NCBI GenBank assembly: GCA_019353055.1
Contig: JABAHL010000003.1
Location: forward strand, 62,001-126,000
Direction: 5' to 3'
Source of the DNA: Faucicola osloensis_C
Lineage (GTDB): Bacteria > Pseudomonadota > Gammaproteobacteria > Pseudomonadales > Moraxellaceae
DNA length: 64,000 bases
The position numbers and the translations under genes are program-made. The first letter of the stretch is position 1, and each line of letters begins with the position of its first letter. Of this stretch, positions 1 through 7,977 are shown piece after piece. The notes beneath the pieces are model-generated. The model worked only from the letters and a program-made list of their open reading frames with translations. It did not search any database and had not been told where the DNA came from.

Positions 1-667
1 CTAATAATTTAAAATCGCCATACCCCATCCCGTGCTTGCCCGTAATCAGCAAAAACAGTTGGTAGACAATCCACAAGCATAAAAACCCAAACACATAGCC
101 AAAAATAGCCGCTGTGGGACTGACAAACAAGCTAAAGGCGTTGACGAATAATCCTAATCCCGCTAATGGCAATGTAAATCGGTCAGGCAACAACTGGGTA
201 TCAAAATCAATGCCTGTCAAAGCGACTAATGTCCATGTGAGTGCTAATCCTGCCAGCGCTTGCCAAGTAACACCAAATTTCATCACCACCAGCACAGACA
301 AAATAGCGGTGATGATTTCTACAAGCGGATAACGATAACTAATGGCGTGATGACACTGACTACATTTCCCTTTTAGCAGTAGCCAGCTAATAACAGGCAT
401 ATTTTCAAACCAACGTATTGAGTGCCCACAATGCGGGCAACGAGAAGCAGGACGGCTTAAGGTCATGGATTCATGATTGTCAATAACGGTTTCTGGATGA
501 AGCAATAGCTGGCATTCGTTCTTCCACTGCTGCTCCATCATTAACGGCGTGCGATAAATCACCACATTGAGAAAACTGCCCACGCATAATCCCAATAAAG
601 CTACGATAATCAACGTCAGCCATTGTGACTGTTGTAACAACAAAATAAAATCTGAAAAAATCCCCAT
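1..667 (-). CDS. pilD: Prepilin peptidase PilD (C-terminal end outside window)
   Basis: Bifunctional inner-membrane aspartic protease and N-methyltransferase that removes the leader of type IV prepilins and pseudopilins. The frame opens at an ATG at 667 and stays open for 222 codons to the window edge, so the C-terminus is missing. Visible features: an N-terminal hydrophobic segment with GSFLNVVIYR (residues 30-39), a zinc tetracysteine (Cys77, Cys80, Cys102, Cys105) typical of the bifunctional type, the first catalytic Asp in TGIDFDTQLLPD (about residue 154) and the second in GMGYGDFK (about 218). Its start lies 5 nt beyond the pilC stop, so it is probably co-transcribed and translationally coupled as the last gene of pilBCD. 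The family is usually about 280-290 residues. Confidence 0.93.
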   Translation of the reverse strand, partial: MGIFSDFILLLQQSQWLTLIIVALLGLCVGSFLNVVIYRTPLMMEQQWKNECQLLLHPETVIDNHESMTLSRPASRCPHCGHSIRWFENMPVISWLLLKGKCSQCHHAISYRYPLVEIITAILSVLVVMKFGVTWQALAGLALTWTLVALTGIDFDTQLLPDRFTLPLAGLGLFVNAFSLFVSPTAAIFGYVFGFLCLWIVYQLFLLITGKHGMGYGDFKLL

Positions 668-672
668 CGTAT

Positions 673-1896
673 TTAGCCCACCACCGAGCCCATTTGGAAA
701 ATTGGTAGATACATGGCAATCACCAGACCCCCTACCAGCACCCCCAAAATAGCCATAATCATCGGTTCCATCAGACTTGTTAACCCGTCTACGGCGTTAT
801 CCACTTCGTTTTCATAATAAGTCGCCACTTTATCAAGCATCTCCTCTAGACTACCTGACTCCTCACCAATACCAACCATTTGGATAGCCATACTGGGAAA
901 AAGATTGGTAGAACGCATCGAAAACTGCAGCTGTTGACCCGTCGCAACATCGCCTTTAATTTTTTGCGTGGCATTATAAAATACCACATTGTTGGTTGCC
1001 CCAGCGGTTGAATCTAACGCATCAATCAGCGGCACACCTGCGGCAAAAGTGGTAGATAAAGTGCGGGAAAAACGGGCAACCACCGCTTGATAAGCAATAT
1101 TGCCAAAGATTGGTAATTTTAAGGTAAGTCGGTCTAAAAAGTCATTAAAGGGCTTGCTACGTTTTTTAGCTTCAGAAAAGCCAACCACAGCGCCTGCAAT
1201 GCTAAATAGCAATAACCACCACCATTTTTGCATCCACTCCGACATACTGACTACCATTCGGGTAAACGCGGGTAACTCTGCGCCAAATGAATTGAATAAA
1301 TCAGCAAACACCGGTACTACTTTGACCAGCAAAATAATGGTAACGATAATCGCAACCACGATAACCGCAATCGGGTATTTCAAAGCTTTTTTAATTTTTG
1401 CTTTTAGTAGCTCACTTTTTTCTTTATACGTCGCGACACGCTCAAGCATGGTTTCCAGCGCACCTGATTGCTCACCTGCCTCTACTAATGAACAAAACAG
1501 GTCATCAAAATATCTAGAATGTTTGCGCAGCGCTGCAGCAAAGGTGCTCCCTGATTCCACTTCTGACTTGACACTAAGCACCAACTCTTTCATTGACGGG
1601 TTATCGAGCGCATCTGCAACAATTTCAAACGACTGTGTAAGCGGTACACCCGCTTTCATCATCGTAGCCAACTGCCGCACAAAGATAGCAATATCAATTG
1701 CCTTGATGCTTTTTTTCATTTGAAAAATAGGCTTGGGTTTTTTCTTAATCGTCTTGACTTTGATGCCTTGCTTGCGTAGTTGCGCTTTTGCCAGCTCAAT
1801 ATTGCGGCTGGTGGTTTCGCCTTTGACTTTTTCGCCACGGCGATTGACCCCATCATAGACAAAGTCTAATAACATTTCTGTTTGGACTTTTGCCAT
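673..1896 (-). CDS. pilC: Type IV pilus inner-membrane platform protein PilC
   Basis: Polytopic platform protein that couples the PilB and PilT motors to pilin insertion and extraction. It has 407 residues, normal for the family. Two T2SSF domains are visible: the first around residues 70-195 (FVRQLATMMKAGVPLTQSF, then the hydrophobic YPIAVIVVAIIVTIILLVKVV), and the second around 270-400 (FSRTLSTTFAAGVPLIDAL, ending in the membrane segment PMIMAILGVLVGGLVIAMYL). The N-terminal 60 residues carry the small PilC/GspF N-domain with basic KTIKKKPKP. It lies between pilB (56-nt gap) and pilD (5-nt gap) in one minus-strand operon. Identification rests on paired T2SSF repeats and context and is secure. 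Confidence 0.96.
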   Translation of the reverse strand: MAKVQTEMLLDFVYDGVNRRGEKVKGETTSRNIELAKAQLRKQGIKVKTIKKKPKPIFQMKKSIKAIDIAIFVRQLATMMKAGVPLTQSFEIVADALDNPSMKELVLSVKSEVESGSTFAAALRKHSRYFDDLFCSLVEAGEQSGALETMLERVATYKEKSELLKAKIKKALKYPIAVIVVAIIVTIILLVKVVPVFADLFNSFGAELPAFTRMVVSMSEWMQKWWWLLLFSIAGAVVGFSEAKKRSKPFNDFLDRLTLKLPIFGNIAYQAVVARFSRTLSTTFAAGVPLIDALDSTAGATNNVVFYNATQKIKGDVATGQQLQFSMRSTNLFPSMAIQMVGIGEESGSLEEMLDKVATYYENEVDNAVDGLTSLMEPMIMAILGVLVGGLVIAMYLPIFQMGSVVG

Positions 1897-1952
1897 ACCT
1901 TTAACCCCTTAATATCTCAACTAATCTTCAATAAAGACGGATAAAAAACGCA

Positions 1953-3659
1953 CTATTCGCTAGTAACACGATACATCTCTTGGATACTGGTCGTGCCTTT
2001 TAGAACCTTTAAAATGCCAGAGCGCCTTAGATCCCTAAACCCTTGCTTTAAGGCAGCGTCTTTAATCTCAATAGCATTGCCGTCTTCCATAATAATCCGG
2101 GCAATCTCTGGTGTTACTTTCATGACTTCATAAATACCAACACGTCCTTTATAGCCATCGCGGCATTCAGAGCAGCCAACAGGCTCATAAATGACATTGC
2201 TGGTATCTGCCAAATCTTCTTCCGTAAAGCCCATTTCAAGCAAGCTATTTCTTGGTACATCTGTCGGTTTTTTGCAGGATTTACACAGGCGACGGGCTAA
2301 GCGCTGTGCGATTACCAAATTGACTGAGGTGGCAATGTTAAAGGATGCCACCCCCATATTACGCAGACGCGTTAAGGTTTCTGGCGCTGAGTTGGTATGT
2401 AAGGTTGACAGTACCATATGCCCTGTTTGTGCAGCTTTAACAGCAATTTCCGCCGTTTCCAAGTCACGAATCTCACCGACCATCACAATATCAGGGTCTT
2501 GACGCAAGAATGATTTGAGCGCACTAGCAAAGGTCAAGCCAACTTTATTATTCACGTTGACCTGATTGATGCCTTCAAGGTTAATTTCAACGGGATCTTC
2601 TGCGGTAGAAATATTGGTCTCAACCGTGTTTAAGATATTAAGCCCCGTATACAAGGAGACAGTTTTACCCGAACCAGTAGGACCGGTAATCAATAACATC
2701 CCTTGCGGTTTTGCCAGCGCATCCATAAATAGCTGCTTTTGATCCGGCTCATAGCCGAGTGCATCAATGCCAAGCATCGCTGATGATGGGTCTAAAATAC
2801 GCAATACGATTTTTTCACCAAATAAGGTTGGCAATGAGTTGACACGAAAATCAATCGCCTTATCCTTGGAAAGTTTTAACTTGATACGACCATCTTGTGG
2901 CACGCGGCGTTCAGAGATGTCCATTTGTGACATGACTTTCAGGCGGGCAGCAATTTTACCCGCTAGCTGCGTCGGTGGATTTGCCATTTTCTCTAACACC
3001 CCATCAATACGAAAACGCACGCGATAAGATTTTTCATAGGGTTCAAAGTGTAAGTCTGAGGCACCCATGGTAATGGCTTTGATGAGCATCCCATTAACGA
3101 ACTTGACGACAGGCGCTTCATCATTGATATCTAAATGACTGGTGGCACTACTGTCTTCATCGGCGCGGGTTTCATCAAACTCCACCGCTTCCATACCATC
3201 AAAATCAGCTAAATTGGTGGTAGTAAAGATTTTTTCGATGAGTGATTTGATTTTGTGGTGTTCGGCAACCACTGTTTCTACCGTAAACCTTGTACCAAAC
3301 CGCAGCGCGTCTAAAGCATCTACCCACGTTGGGTCGCTCATGGCAACAAATAAGCGGCTACCTCGTTGGAAAATCGGCAGAATATTAAATTCGCGAATAA
3401 TTTTTTCATCAACCGCTTCTTTTGGAATATAGTTGACATTGATGGCATCCAAATCAATGAGTGGGTCGCCAAATTCTCGCGAAATCACCCACGCTACCGC
3501 GTCAGCTTGCGCAAGCTTATTGTCAACCACATAGGCGATTAAATTTATTTTTTGCTGCTGCGATTCTGCCAATACTTTTTGCATTGCCGCTTCGCTAATT
3601 AGTCCTTCATGCACTAATCGCGACGCAATGCCACCAAAACCAGGAAGGGATGCCGCCAT
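1953..3659 (-). CDS. pilB: Type IV pilus assembly ATPase PilB
   Basis: Hexameric cytoplasmic extension ATPase that powers pilus polymerisation. It has 568 residues. An N-terminal MshEN/T2SSE_N domain (about 1-150) is followed by the ATPase core with Walker A GPTGSGKT (about 325-332), an Asp-box/Walker B region with DIVMVGEIRDLETAEIA and a His-box region HMVLSTLHTN. A zinc-binding tetracysteine is split between CKSCKK (about 458) and CSECRDG (about 500), typical of PilB/GspE and absent from PilT. It is the first gene of pilBCD. Unlike Pseudomonas, where pilA is divergent from pilB, the divergent neighbour here is tpiA, so the major pilin must be elsewhere. Confidence 0.97.
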   Translation of the reverse strand: MAASLPGFGGIASRLVHEGLISEAAMQKVLAESQQQKINLIAYVVDNKLAQADAVAWVISREFGDPLIDLDAINVNYIPKEAVDEKIIREFNILPIFQRGSRLFVAMSDPTWVDALDALRFGTRFTVETVVAEHHKIKSLIEKIFTTTNLADFDGMEAVEFDETRADEDSSATSHLDINDEAPVVKFVNGMLIKAITMGASDLHFEPYEKSYRVRFRIDGVLEKMANPPTQLAGKIAARLKVMSQMDISERRVPQDGRIKLKLSKDKAIDFRVNSLPTLFGEKIVLRILDPSSAMLGIDALGYEPDQKQLFMDALAKPQGMLLITGPTGSGKTVSLYTGLNILNTVETNISTAEDPVEINLEGINQVNVNNKVGLTFASALKSFLRQDPDIVMVGEIRDLETAEIAVKAAQTGHMVLSTLHTNSAPETLTRLRNMGVASFNIATSVNLVIAQRLARRLCKSCKKPTDVPRNSLLEMGFTEEDLADTSNVIYEPVGCSECRDGYKGRVGIYEVMKVTPEIARIIMEDGNAIEIKDAALKQGFRDLRRSGILKVLKGTTSIQEMYRVTSE

Positions 3660-4081
3660 CGTTCTTCTCGTTTACTTAATATTTATTCAAATGGGCTAAT
3701 GTTTGTTAGTGTAAACTATTCATTTATATATTAACAAATCATTCTCGACAAATCCGTGAATTCAACGATAAATAATTTGTTATCGCATTTTATCTCTATC
3801 CATCAACCTTCATAAAACTGTTTTATACTTTATCCCTTCTTTAAGCACCTTACTTGTGTAACCCAATAATTTATTCGGCAAATCACTACAATTGCTTATA
3901 TAATACCTACCATTTTACGCCTAGTATTCTAAATACTCCTATTTTCATATCTTGATATCTTTAAATGGTGATGCTTTACCTCATGATATGTTAAATAGCG
4001 TTACTTATATTTTAATGTTATCTTGACATTTATACTTTGCAAATTCATAGATAACCACTTACCTCAATTGACAGGGACATT
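3660..4081. other. AT-rich divergent intergenic region, pilB / tpiA
   Basis: About 420 nt without a credible ORF between two divergently transcribed genes, so it should hold promoters in both directions. On the plus strand TTGACA at 4023-4028 sits about 55 nt before the tpiA start, with CATAGA 17 nt further on as a poor -10. No pilin gene, tRNA or repeat is seen. The promoter reading is tentative because the whole stretch is AT-rich. Confidence 0.5.
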
Positions 4082-4891
4082 ATGAAAGCATCTGATTATA
4101 TACCAAATTGGCAGAATTCTTGGGTGATTGCTAATTGGAAAATGAATCCTAGCACACAGCTGACTGTCACAGCCCTCATGACCGATTTACAGCAGCAGAT
4201 ACCTGCAGATGCACTGCAAAGCTGTAACGTGGTTGTCGCCCCGAGTTTTATTCATTTAGCGACTACACAACAAGCCATCCAACATGGGTCATGCAACATC
4301 GGGCTAGCTGCGCAAAACTTATGCGCACAACACGCTGATAAAGGCGCGTTTACTGGGGAGGTTTCGGGTGCTCAGCTCAAGGACGCTCAGGTAAATTATG
4401 TTTTAGTCGGACATTCAGAACGCCGTCAATATTTTAATGAGGATGACGCTTGTTTAATCCAAAAAATTCGCAATGCCTTTGCACATGATTTAACCGTTGT
4501 TTTTTGTATCGGTGAAACACAAGCCCAGTATGAGCAAAATCAGACCCAAGATGTGCTAGCAGCACAATTAATGGTAGTTAAACAACTAGCCGCTGAATGT
4601 GATAACTTATCTTCTAAGTTAATTATTGCTTATGAACCCGTTTGGGCAATTGGTACAGGTAAAATCCCAACCATACAAGAAGTACAAAATATTCATGCCT
4701 TTATCAACACCACCTTAACGGAGATAGATGCCTCTTTAGCGAGCACACCGATATTGTATGGCGGCAGCGTGAAAGCGGATAATGCCGCAGAAATCGCCCA
4801 ATGCCCAAATGTAAATGGTGTGTTGGTAGGTGGGGCATCACTAGACGCGACTGGCTTTACACAAATTATTCAAGCATTTGCCCAAATTTAA
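4082..4891 (+). CDS. tpiA: Triosephosphate isomerase
   Basis: Cytoplasmic TIM-barrel enzyme of glycolysis and gluconeogenesis interconverting dihydroxyacetone phosphate and glyceraldehyde 3-phosphate. Hallmarks: N-terminal WVIANWKMNPS with the substrate-binding Asn and Lys, the catalytic His region VLVGHSERR, the catalytic Glu motif YEPVWAIGTGK followed by the flexible loop, and the C-terminal phosphate-binding ILYGGSVK and GVLVGGASL. It has 269 residues, slightly longer than the usual 250-255 because of about 12 extra N-terminal residues before WVIANWK; the ATG follows GACAGGGACATT, an acceptable ribosome site. The tpiA-secG order is common in gammaproteobacteria and supports the call. Confidence 0.98.
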   Translation: MKASDYIPNWQNSWVIANWKMNPSTQLTVTALMTDLQQQIPADALQSCNVVVAPSFIHLATTQQAIQHGSCNIGLAAQNLCAQHADKGAFTGEVSGAQLKDAQVNYVLVGHSERRQYFNEDDACLIQKIRNAFAHDLTVVFCIGETQAQYEQNQTQDVLAAQLMVVKQLAAECDNLSSKLIIAYEPVWAIGTGKIPTIQEVQNIHAFINTTLTEIDASLASTPILYGGSVKADNAAEIAQCPNVNGVLVGGASLDATGFTQIIQAFAQI

Positions 4892-4982
4892 GGTAAAATA
4901 TCACCCATTTAAAATTTCTTACTTTTGCCACTGACAGCGTTCTTGTTGGGCATGAGTGCTATCAAGTTTTGTAGAGATAAGT

Positions 4983-5303
4983 ATGTATAATGCAATTTTA
5001 GTGGTTCATATCATTGTCGCGATTTCAATGATTGGTCTGATTTTGGTTCAACATGGTAAAGGTGCCGATGCAGGCGCTTCATTTGGTGCAGGAGGTTCGG
5101 CAACCGTATTTGGTGCGTCTGGATCTGCCAATTTTTTAACGCGCTTGACGGCGGTTTTAACAGCAATTTTCTTTATCACCAGTATGACACTGGCAGTATT
5201 TGCCAAACAGCAATCGCTATCTAGTCGTACCCTTGATACTAGCCTAGCGACTAGTACTGCGCCTGCAAGCCCTACACCAACGACGACTACACCTGCCAAA
5301 TAA
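4983..5303 (+). CDS. secG: Preprotein translocase subunit SecG
   Basis: Small accessory subunit of the SecYEG inner-membrane protein-export channel. From the ATG at 4983 it is 106 residues. An N-terminal membrane helix (NAILVVHIIVAISMIGLILVQ) is followed by the conserved cytoplasmic HGKGADAGASFGAGGSATVFG loop region, a second helix (LTRLTAVLTAIFFITSMTLAVF) and a Ser/Thr/Pro-rich tail. A longer frame from 4956 exists, but SecG proteins begin just before the first helix, so 4983 is preferred. Neighbours match the common tpiA-secG-tRNA-Leu arrangement. Confidence 0.95.
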   Translation: MYNAILVVHIIVAISMIGLILVQHGKGADAGASFGAGGSATVFGASGSANFLTRLTAVLTAIFFITSMTLAVFAKQQSLSSRTLDTSLATSTAPASPTPTTTTPAK

Positions 5304-5319
5304 GTTATTAAAAAAAATG

Positions 5320-5348
5320 TTGCGTTATTGGTAGTTTTGACCTAGAAT
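5320..5348 (+). promoter_or_regulatory. Candidate sigma-70 promoter for tRNA-Leu
   Basis: TTGCGT (5320-5325), a 17-nt spacer, then TAGAAT (5343-5348). It would give a leader of roughly 45 nt before the tRNA. An alternative -35, TTGACC at 5337, has a poorer -10. Inference from motif and spacing only. Confidence 0.4.
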
Positions 5349-5400
5349 ACAGCGTCTATTTTAGAGTGTTGTTACTTAAATTAAAGTAGTTTGGTTTTTT

Positions 5401-5485
5401 GCGATTGTGGTGGAATTGGTAGACACGCTACCTTGAGGTGGTAGTGCCGCAAGGTGTGAGGGTTCGAGTCCCTCCATTCGCACCA
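5401..5485 (+). tRNA. tRNA-Leu (anticodon GAG)
   Basis: An 85-nt class II tRNA. Anticodon stem CTACC/GGTAG encloses the loop TTGAGGT, giving anticodon GAG. A long variable arm (around TGCC-GCAA-GGTG), the T-arm GAGGG-TTCGAGT-CCCTC and an encoded CCA end at 5483-5485 are all visible. The acceptor stem GCGATTG/CATTCGC pairs except for a T-T opposition at its fifth pair. Position downstream of secG matches leuU (also GAG) of enterobacteria. Confidence 0.96.
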
Positions 5486-5508
5486 ACTAAATTAATTTTA
5501 AATAACTG

Positions 5509-5537
5509 TTGACAAGGTTAATATCTCACTCTATAAT
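5509..5537 (+). promoter_or_regulatory. Consensus sigma-70 promoter for initiator tRNA and rimP-nusA-infB
   Basis: Exact TTGACA (5509-5514), a 17-nt spacer and exact TATAAT (5532-5537), ending 16 nt before the initiator tRNA. This is a perfect consensus promoter, as expected for a stable RNA gene. It may also supply read-through transcription to rimP-nusA-infB, as metY does in E. coli. Confidence 0.85.
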
Positions 5538-5553
5538 ACGCTCTCTAAATTGT

Positions 5554-5630
<77 letters not shown>

Positions 5631-5702
5631 CTTTTCTAGTAGCATTGCTTTGGTATCATTACTAGAAAAATCAATTTAGACACACTTTTATTGATTTAAA
5701 AG

Positions 5703-5729
5703 CCCACCAATTAGTTTGTGGGTTTTTTT
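5703..5729 (+). terminator. Rho-independent terminator after the tRNA pair
   Basis: Stem CCCAC/GTGGG (5703-5707 with 5718-5722) and a ten-base loop, followed by seven T at 5723-5729. It lies between the initiator tRNA and rimP and would attenuate read-through into rimP. Confidence 0.8.
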
Positions 5730-5855
5730 GTATCTGTTGGTTTCGAAAAAACTTAAGTTTTGCTAAATTAGCGGTTGCGTTTTAGTAATGTGGCAATTTT
5801 TAAAATCAGCTTTTAAAATCAACAAAGATGTTAATAATCAACTCTAAAGGATATC

Positions 5856-6365
5856 ATGAAACTATCAACGAAAGTTGCTGAACTGACCCAAATTATTGAG
5901 CCAGCAGTAACTGCCTGTGATGTGAGCTTGTGGGGTATTGAGTTTGTACCACAAGGTCGACGCTCTCTTCTTCGTATTTATATTGAAGCCCTACCTGAAG
6001 ACCGTGCCGAAGGCAAACAAGTCACTATTGAAGACTGTGCTGCGGTCACCCACCAAGTCGGTGGTGTGTTGGACTTGCACGACCCGATTGCAGGCGAGTA
6101 TTTACTTGAGGTGTCTTCACCCGGTTTAGACCGCGCGTTTTTTTCTGCTGAGCAGCTGCATGACTATGTGGGGCAAACCATCAGCTTACGATTGATTCAT
6201 GCAATTGGACAAGGTAGTGATAAGCGTCGTAAAGTAACAGGCGAATTAGTCAATATTGACGAGCGCCAGTTGACAGTCAAAACCGAAAATGATCAAGTCA
6301 ATGACCAACTTTTAGCCATCGAGCTTGATAATATTGATAAAGCCAATTTGGTCTACCAATTTTAG
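5856..6365 (+). CDS. rimP: Ribosome maturation factor RimP
   Basis: Factor needed for 30S subunit maturation, acting in the cytoplasm. 169 residues, close to the usual 150-170. The N-terminal alpha/beta domain includes LWGIEFVPQGRRSLLRIYIE and VTIEDCAAVTHQVGGVLD, followed by the highly conserved EYLLEVSSPGLDRAF (about residues 82-96). A C-terminal Sm-like beta barrel covers the last 70 residues. The start follows AAAGGATATC, a good ribosome site. It is the first protein gene of the rimP-nusA-infB cluster, 117 nt before nusA. Confidence 0.96.
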   Translation: MKLSTKVAELTQIIEPAVTACDVSLWGIEFVPQGRRSLLRIYIEALPEDRAEGKQVTIEDCAAVTHQVGGVLDLHDPIAGEYLLEVSSPGLDRAFFSAEQLHDYVGQTISLRLIHAIGQGSDKRRKVTGELVNIDERQLTVKTENDQVNDQLLAIELDNIDKANLVYQF

Positions 6366-6482
6366 CTTTTAAATTTGGGGTTAACGCCTTTTTTACGCTA
6401 TATCTTCTAGCTAACTTTTTTCTAGCTAAAAGCAAGATTTTAAAGAATAAAGTCTAGAATGACTTAAATTATAGGTGATTAC

Positions 6483-7964
6483 ATGAATCGAGAAATTTTA
6501 ACGGTCGTTGAAACCGTCAGTAATGAAAAAGGCTTAAATCCTGAAGATATTTTTGAAGCGATTGAGCAAGCCTTGGTGGTATCGACCAAAAAGAAAGTTT
6601 ATAGTGAGCAACCTGAAGTTGCCGTTCGCGTGCATATCAATCGCAAAACAGGTGACTATGACACTTACCGTTATTGGACAGTAGTGGCAGATGAAGATCA
6701 TGAAATGCCTGCCTGTCAGCTAGCGATTAGCGATTTGGATGAAAACGAGTGGAAAATCGGCGACGTCAAAGAAGAACAAATCGAATCCATTGAATTTGGT
6801 CGTATTGCCGCTACCCAAGCCAAACAAGTCATCATTCAAAAAATCCGCGAAGCTGAACGCTCACTGGTGGCAGATGCGTTTGAACATCGTATCGGCGAGA
6901 TGATTACGGGTGAAGTCAAAAAACCGGCGCGCGATGGTTACATCATTGATTTGGGCGATAATGTCGAAGGCTATCTACCACGCGATAAAATGTTACCCCG
7001 TGAGCAGCTGCGTATCAAAGGTCGTATCAATGCGATTTTAGAGCAAGTCAATCGTGATAACCGTGGTGCTCAGCTGGTATTGTCTCGTACCTCACCACAA
7101 ATGCTGACGGCACTGATGCAAAAAGAAGTACCAGAAATTGCTGAGCAAATCATTGAAATTCGTGATGTTGCGCGTCAACCTGGCTTACGTGCTAAGATTT
7201 CAGTCAAGACCAATGACCATCGTATCGACCCTGTTGGTGCTTGTATTGGTATGCGTGGCACCCGTATCCAAGCAGTACAACAAGAGCTTGAAGGCGAGCG
7301 TATCGACGTAGTGGTATGGTCGGATGATGCGGTGCAGTACATTATTAGTGCTTTGGAACCTGCCGATGTTGATCGTATTATTCTTGATGAAGATACCAAA
7401 ACTGCAGATATCATCTTTGCCACTAACGATCAGTTAGCACGTGCGATTGGCTCACAAGGTCAAAACGTGCGCCTTGCATCAGAATTAACAGGCTATCGTC
7501 TTAACATGATGCTCGAAGACGAGTACAATGCTCAACAAGAATCAGAAACCAAAGTGTATCGCGACCTATTCTACACACGTCTTGAAGTCGATGAAGATTT
7601 GGCACAAGCCTTGGTGGATATTGGATTTACCTCACTTGAAGAAGTGGCGTATGTCCCTGCTGAGACTTTCTATGACATTGATGGGCTAGATGATGACGCC
7701 ATCGACGCAATCCAAGAACGTGCCAAAGAAGCGGTGATTGCCGATGAATTGGTCAAACAACAAAATATTAAAGAGCCAAGCCAAGAGCTTCTAAACCTTG
7801 AAGGCATGACTCAAGCATGGGCCTACAAGCTTGCCGAACGTGATGTCATCACCGTCGACGACCTTGCCGAACAAGCCATCTTTGATATCCAAGATATCGA
7901 AGGTCTTGATGAAAAGACCGCAGGTGAGCTCATTATGAAAGCCCGTGAATCATGGTTTAATTAA
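6483..7964 (+). CDS. nusA: Transcription termination/antitermination factor NusA
   Basis: RNA polymerase-associated elongation factor acting in pausing, termination and antitermination. It has 493 residues, almost the same as E. coli NusA (495). Domain order: N-terminal RNAP-binding domain (1-130), S1 domain (about 135-200, GEMITGEVKKPARDGYIIDLG), KH1/KH2 (about 225-350, including DPVGACIGMRGTRIQ and AIGSQGQNVRLASELTG), then two C-terminal acidic helix-hairpin repeats (about 365-493) characteristic of proteobacterial NusA. Only 13 nt separate it from infB, implying co-transcription. Confidence 0.98.
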   Translation: MNREILTVVETVSNEKGLNPEDIFEAIEQALVVSTKKKVYSEQPEVAVRVHINRKTGDYDTYRYWTVVADEDHEMPACQLAISDLDENEWKIGDVKEEQIESIEFGRIAATQAKQVIIQKIREAERSLVADAFEHRIGEMITGEVKKPARDGYIIDLGDNVEGYLPRDKMLPREQLRIKGRINAILEQVNRDNRGAQLVLSRTSPQMLTALMQKEVPEIAEQIIEIRDVARQPGLRAKISVKTNDHRIDPVGACIGMRGTRIQAVQQELEGERIDVVVWSDDAVQYIISALEPADVDRIILDEDTKTADIIFATNDQLARAIGSQGQNVRLASELTGYRLNMMLEDEYNAQQESETKVYRDLFYTRLEVDEDLAQALVDIGFTSLEEVAYVPAETFYDIDGLDDDAIDAIQERAKEAVIADELVKQQNIKEPSQELLNLEGMTQAWAYKLAERDVITVDDLAEQAIFDIQDIEGLDEKTAGELIMKARESWFN

Positions 7965-7977
7965 AAAAGGTGTATGA

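Noticed and set aside
480..719. 79-codon minus-strand frame overlapping pilD start
   Set aside because: The PilD frame is continuous and carries all catalytic motifs; this frame is offset and shows none.
1100..1723. 207-codon open frame antisense to pilC
   Set aside because: Low-complexity shadow of a well-supported gene with no family motif or ribosome site.
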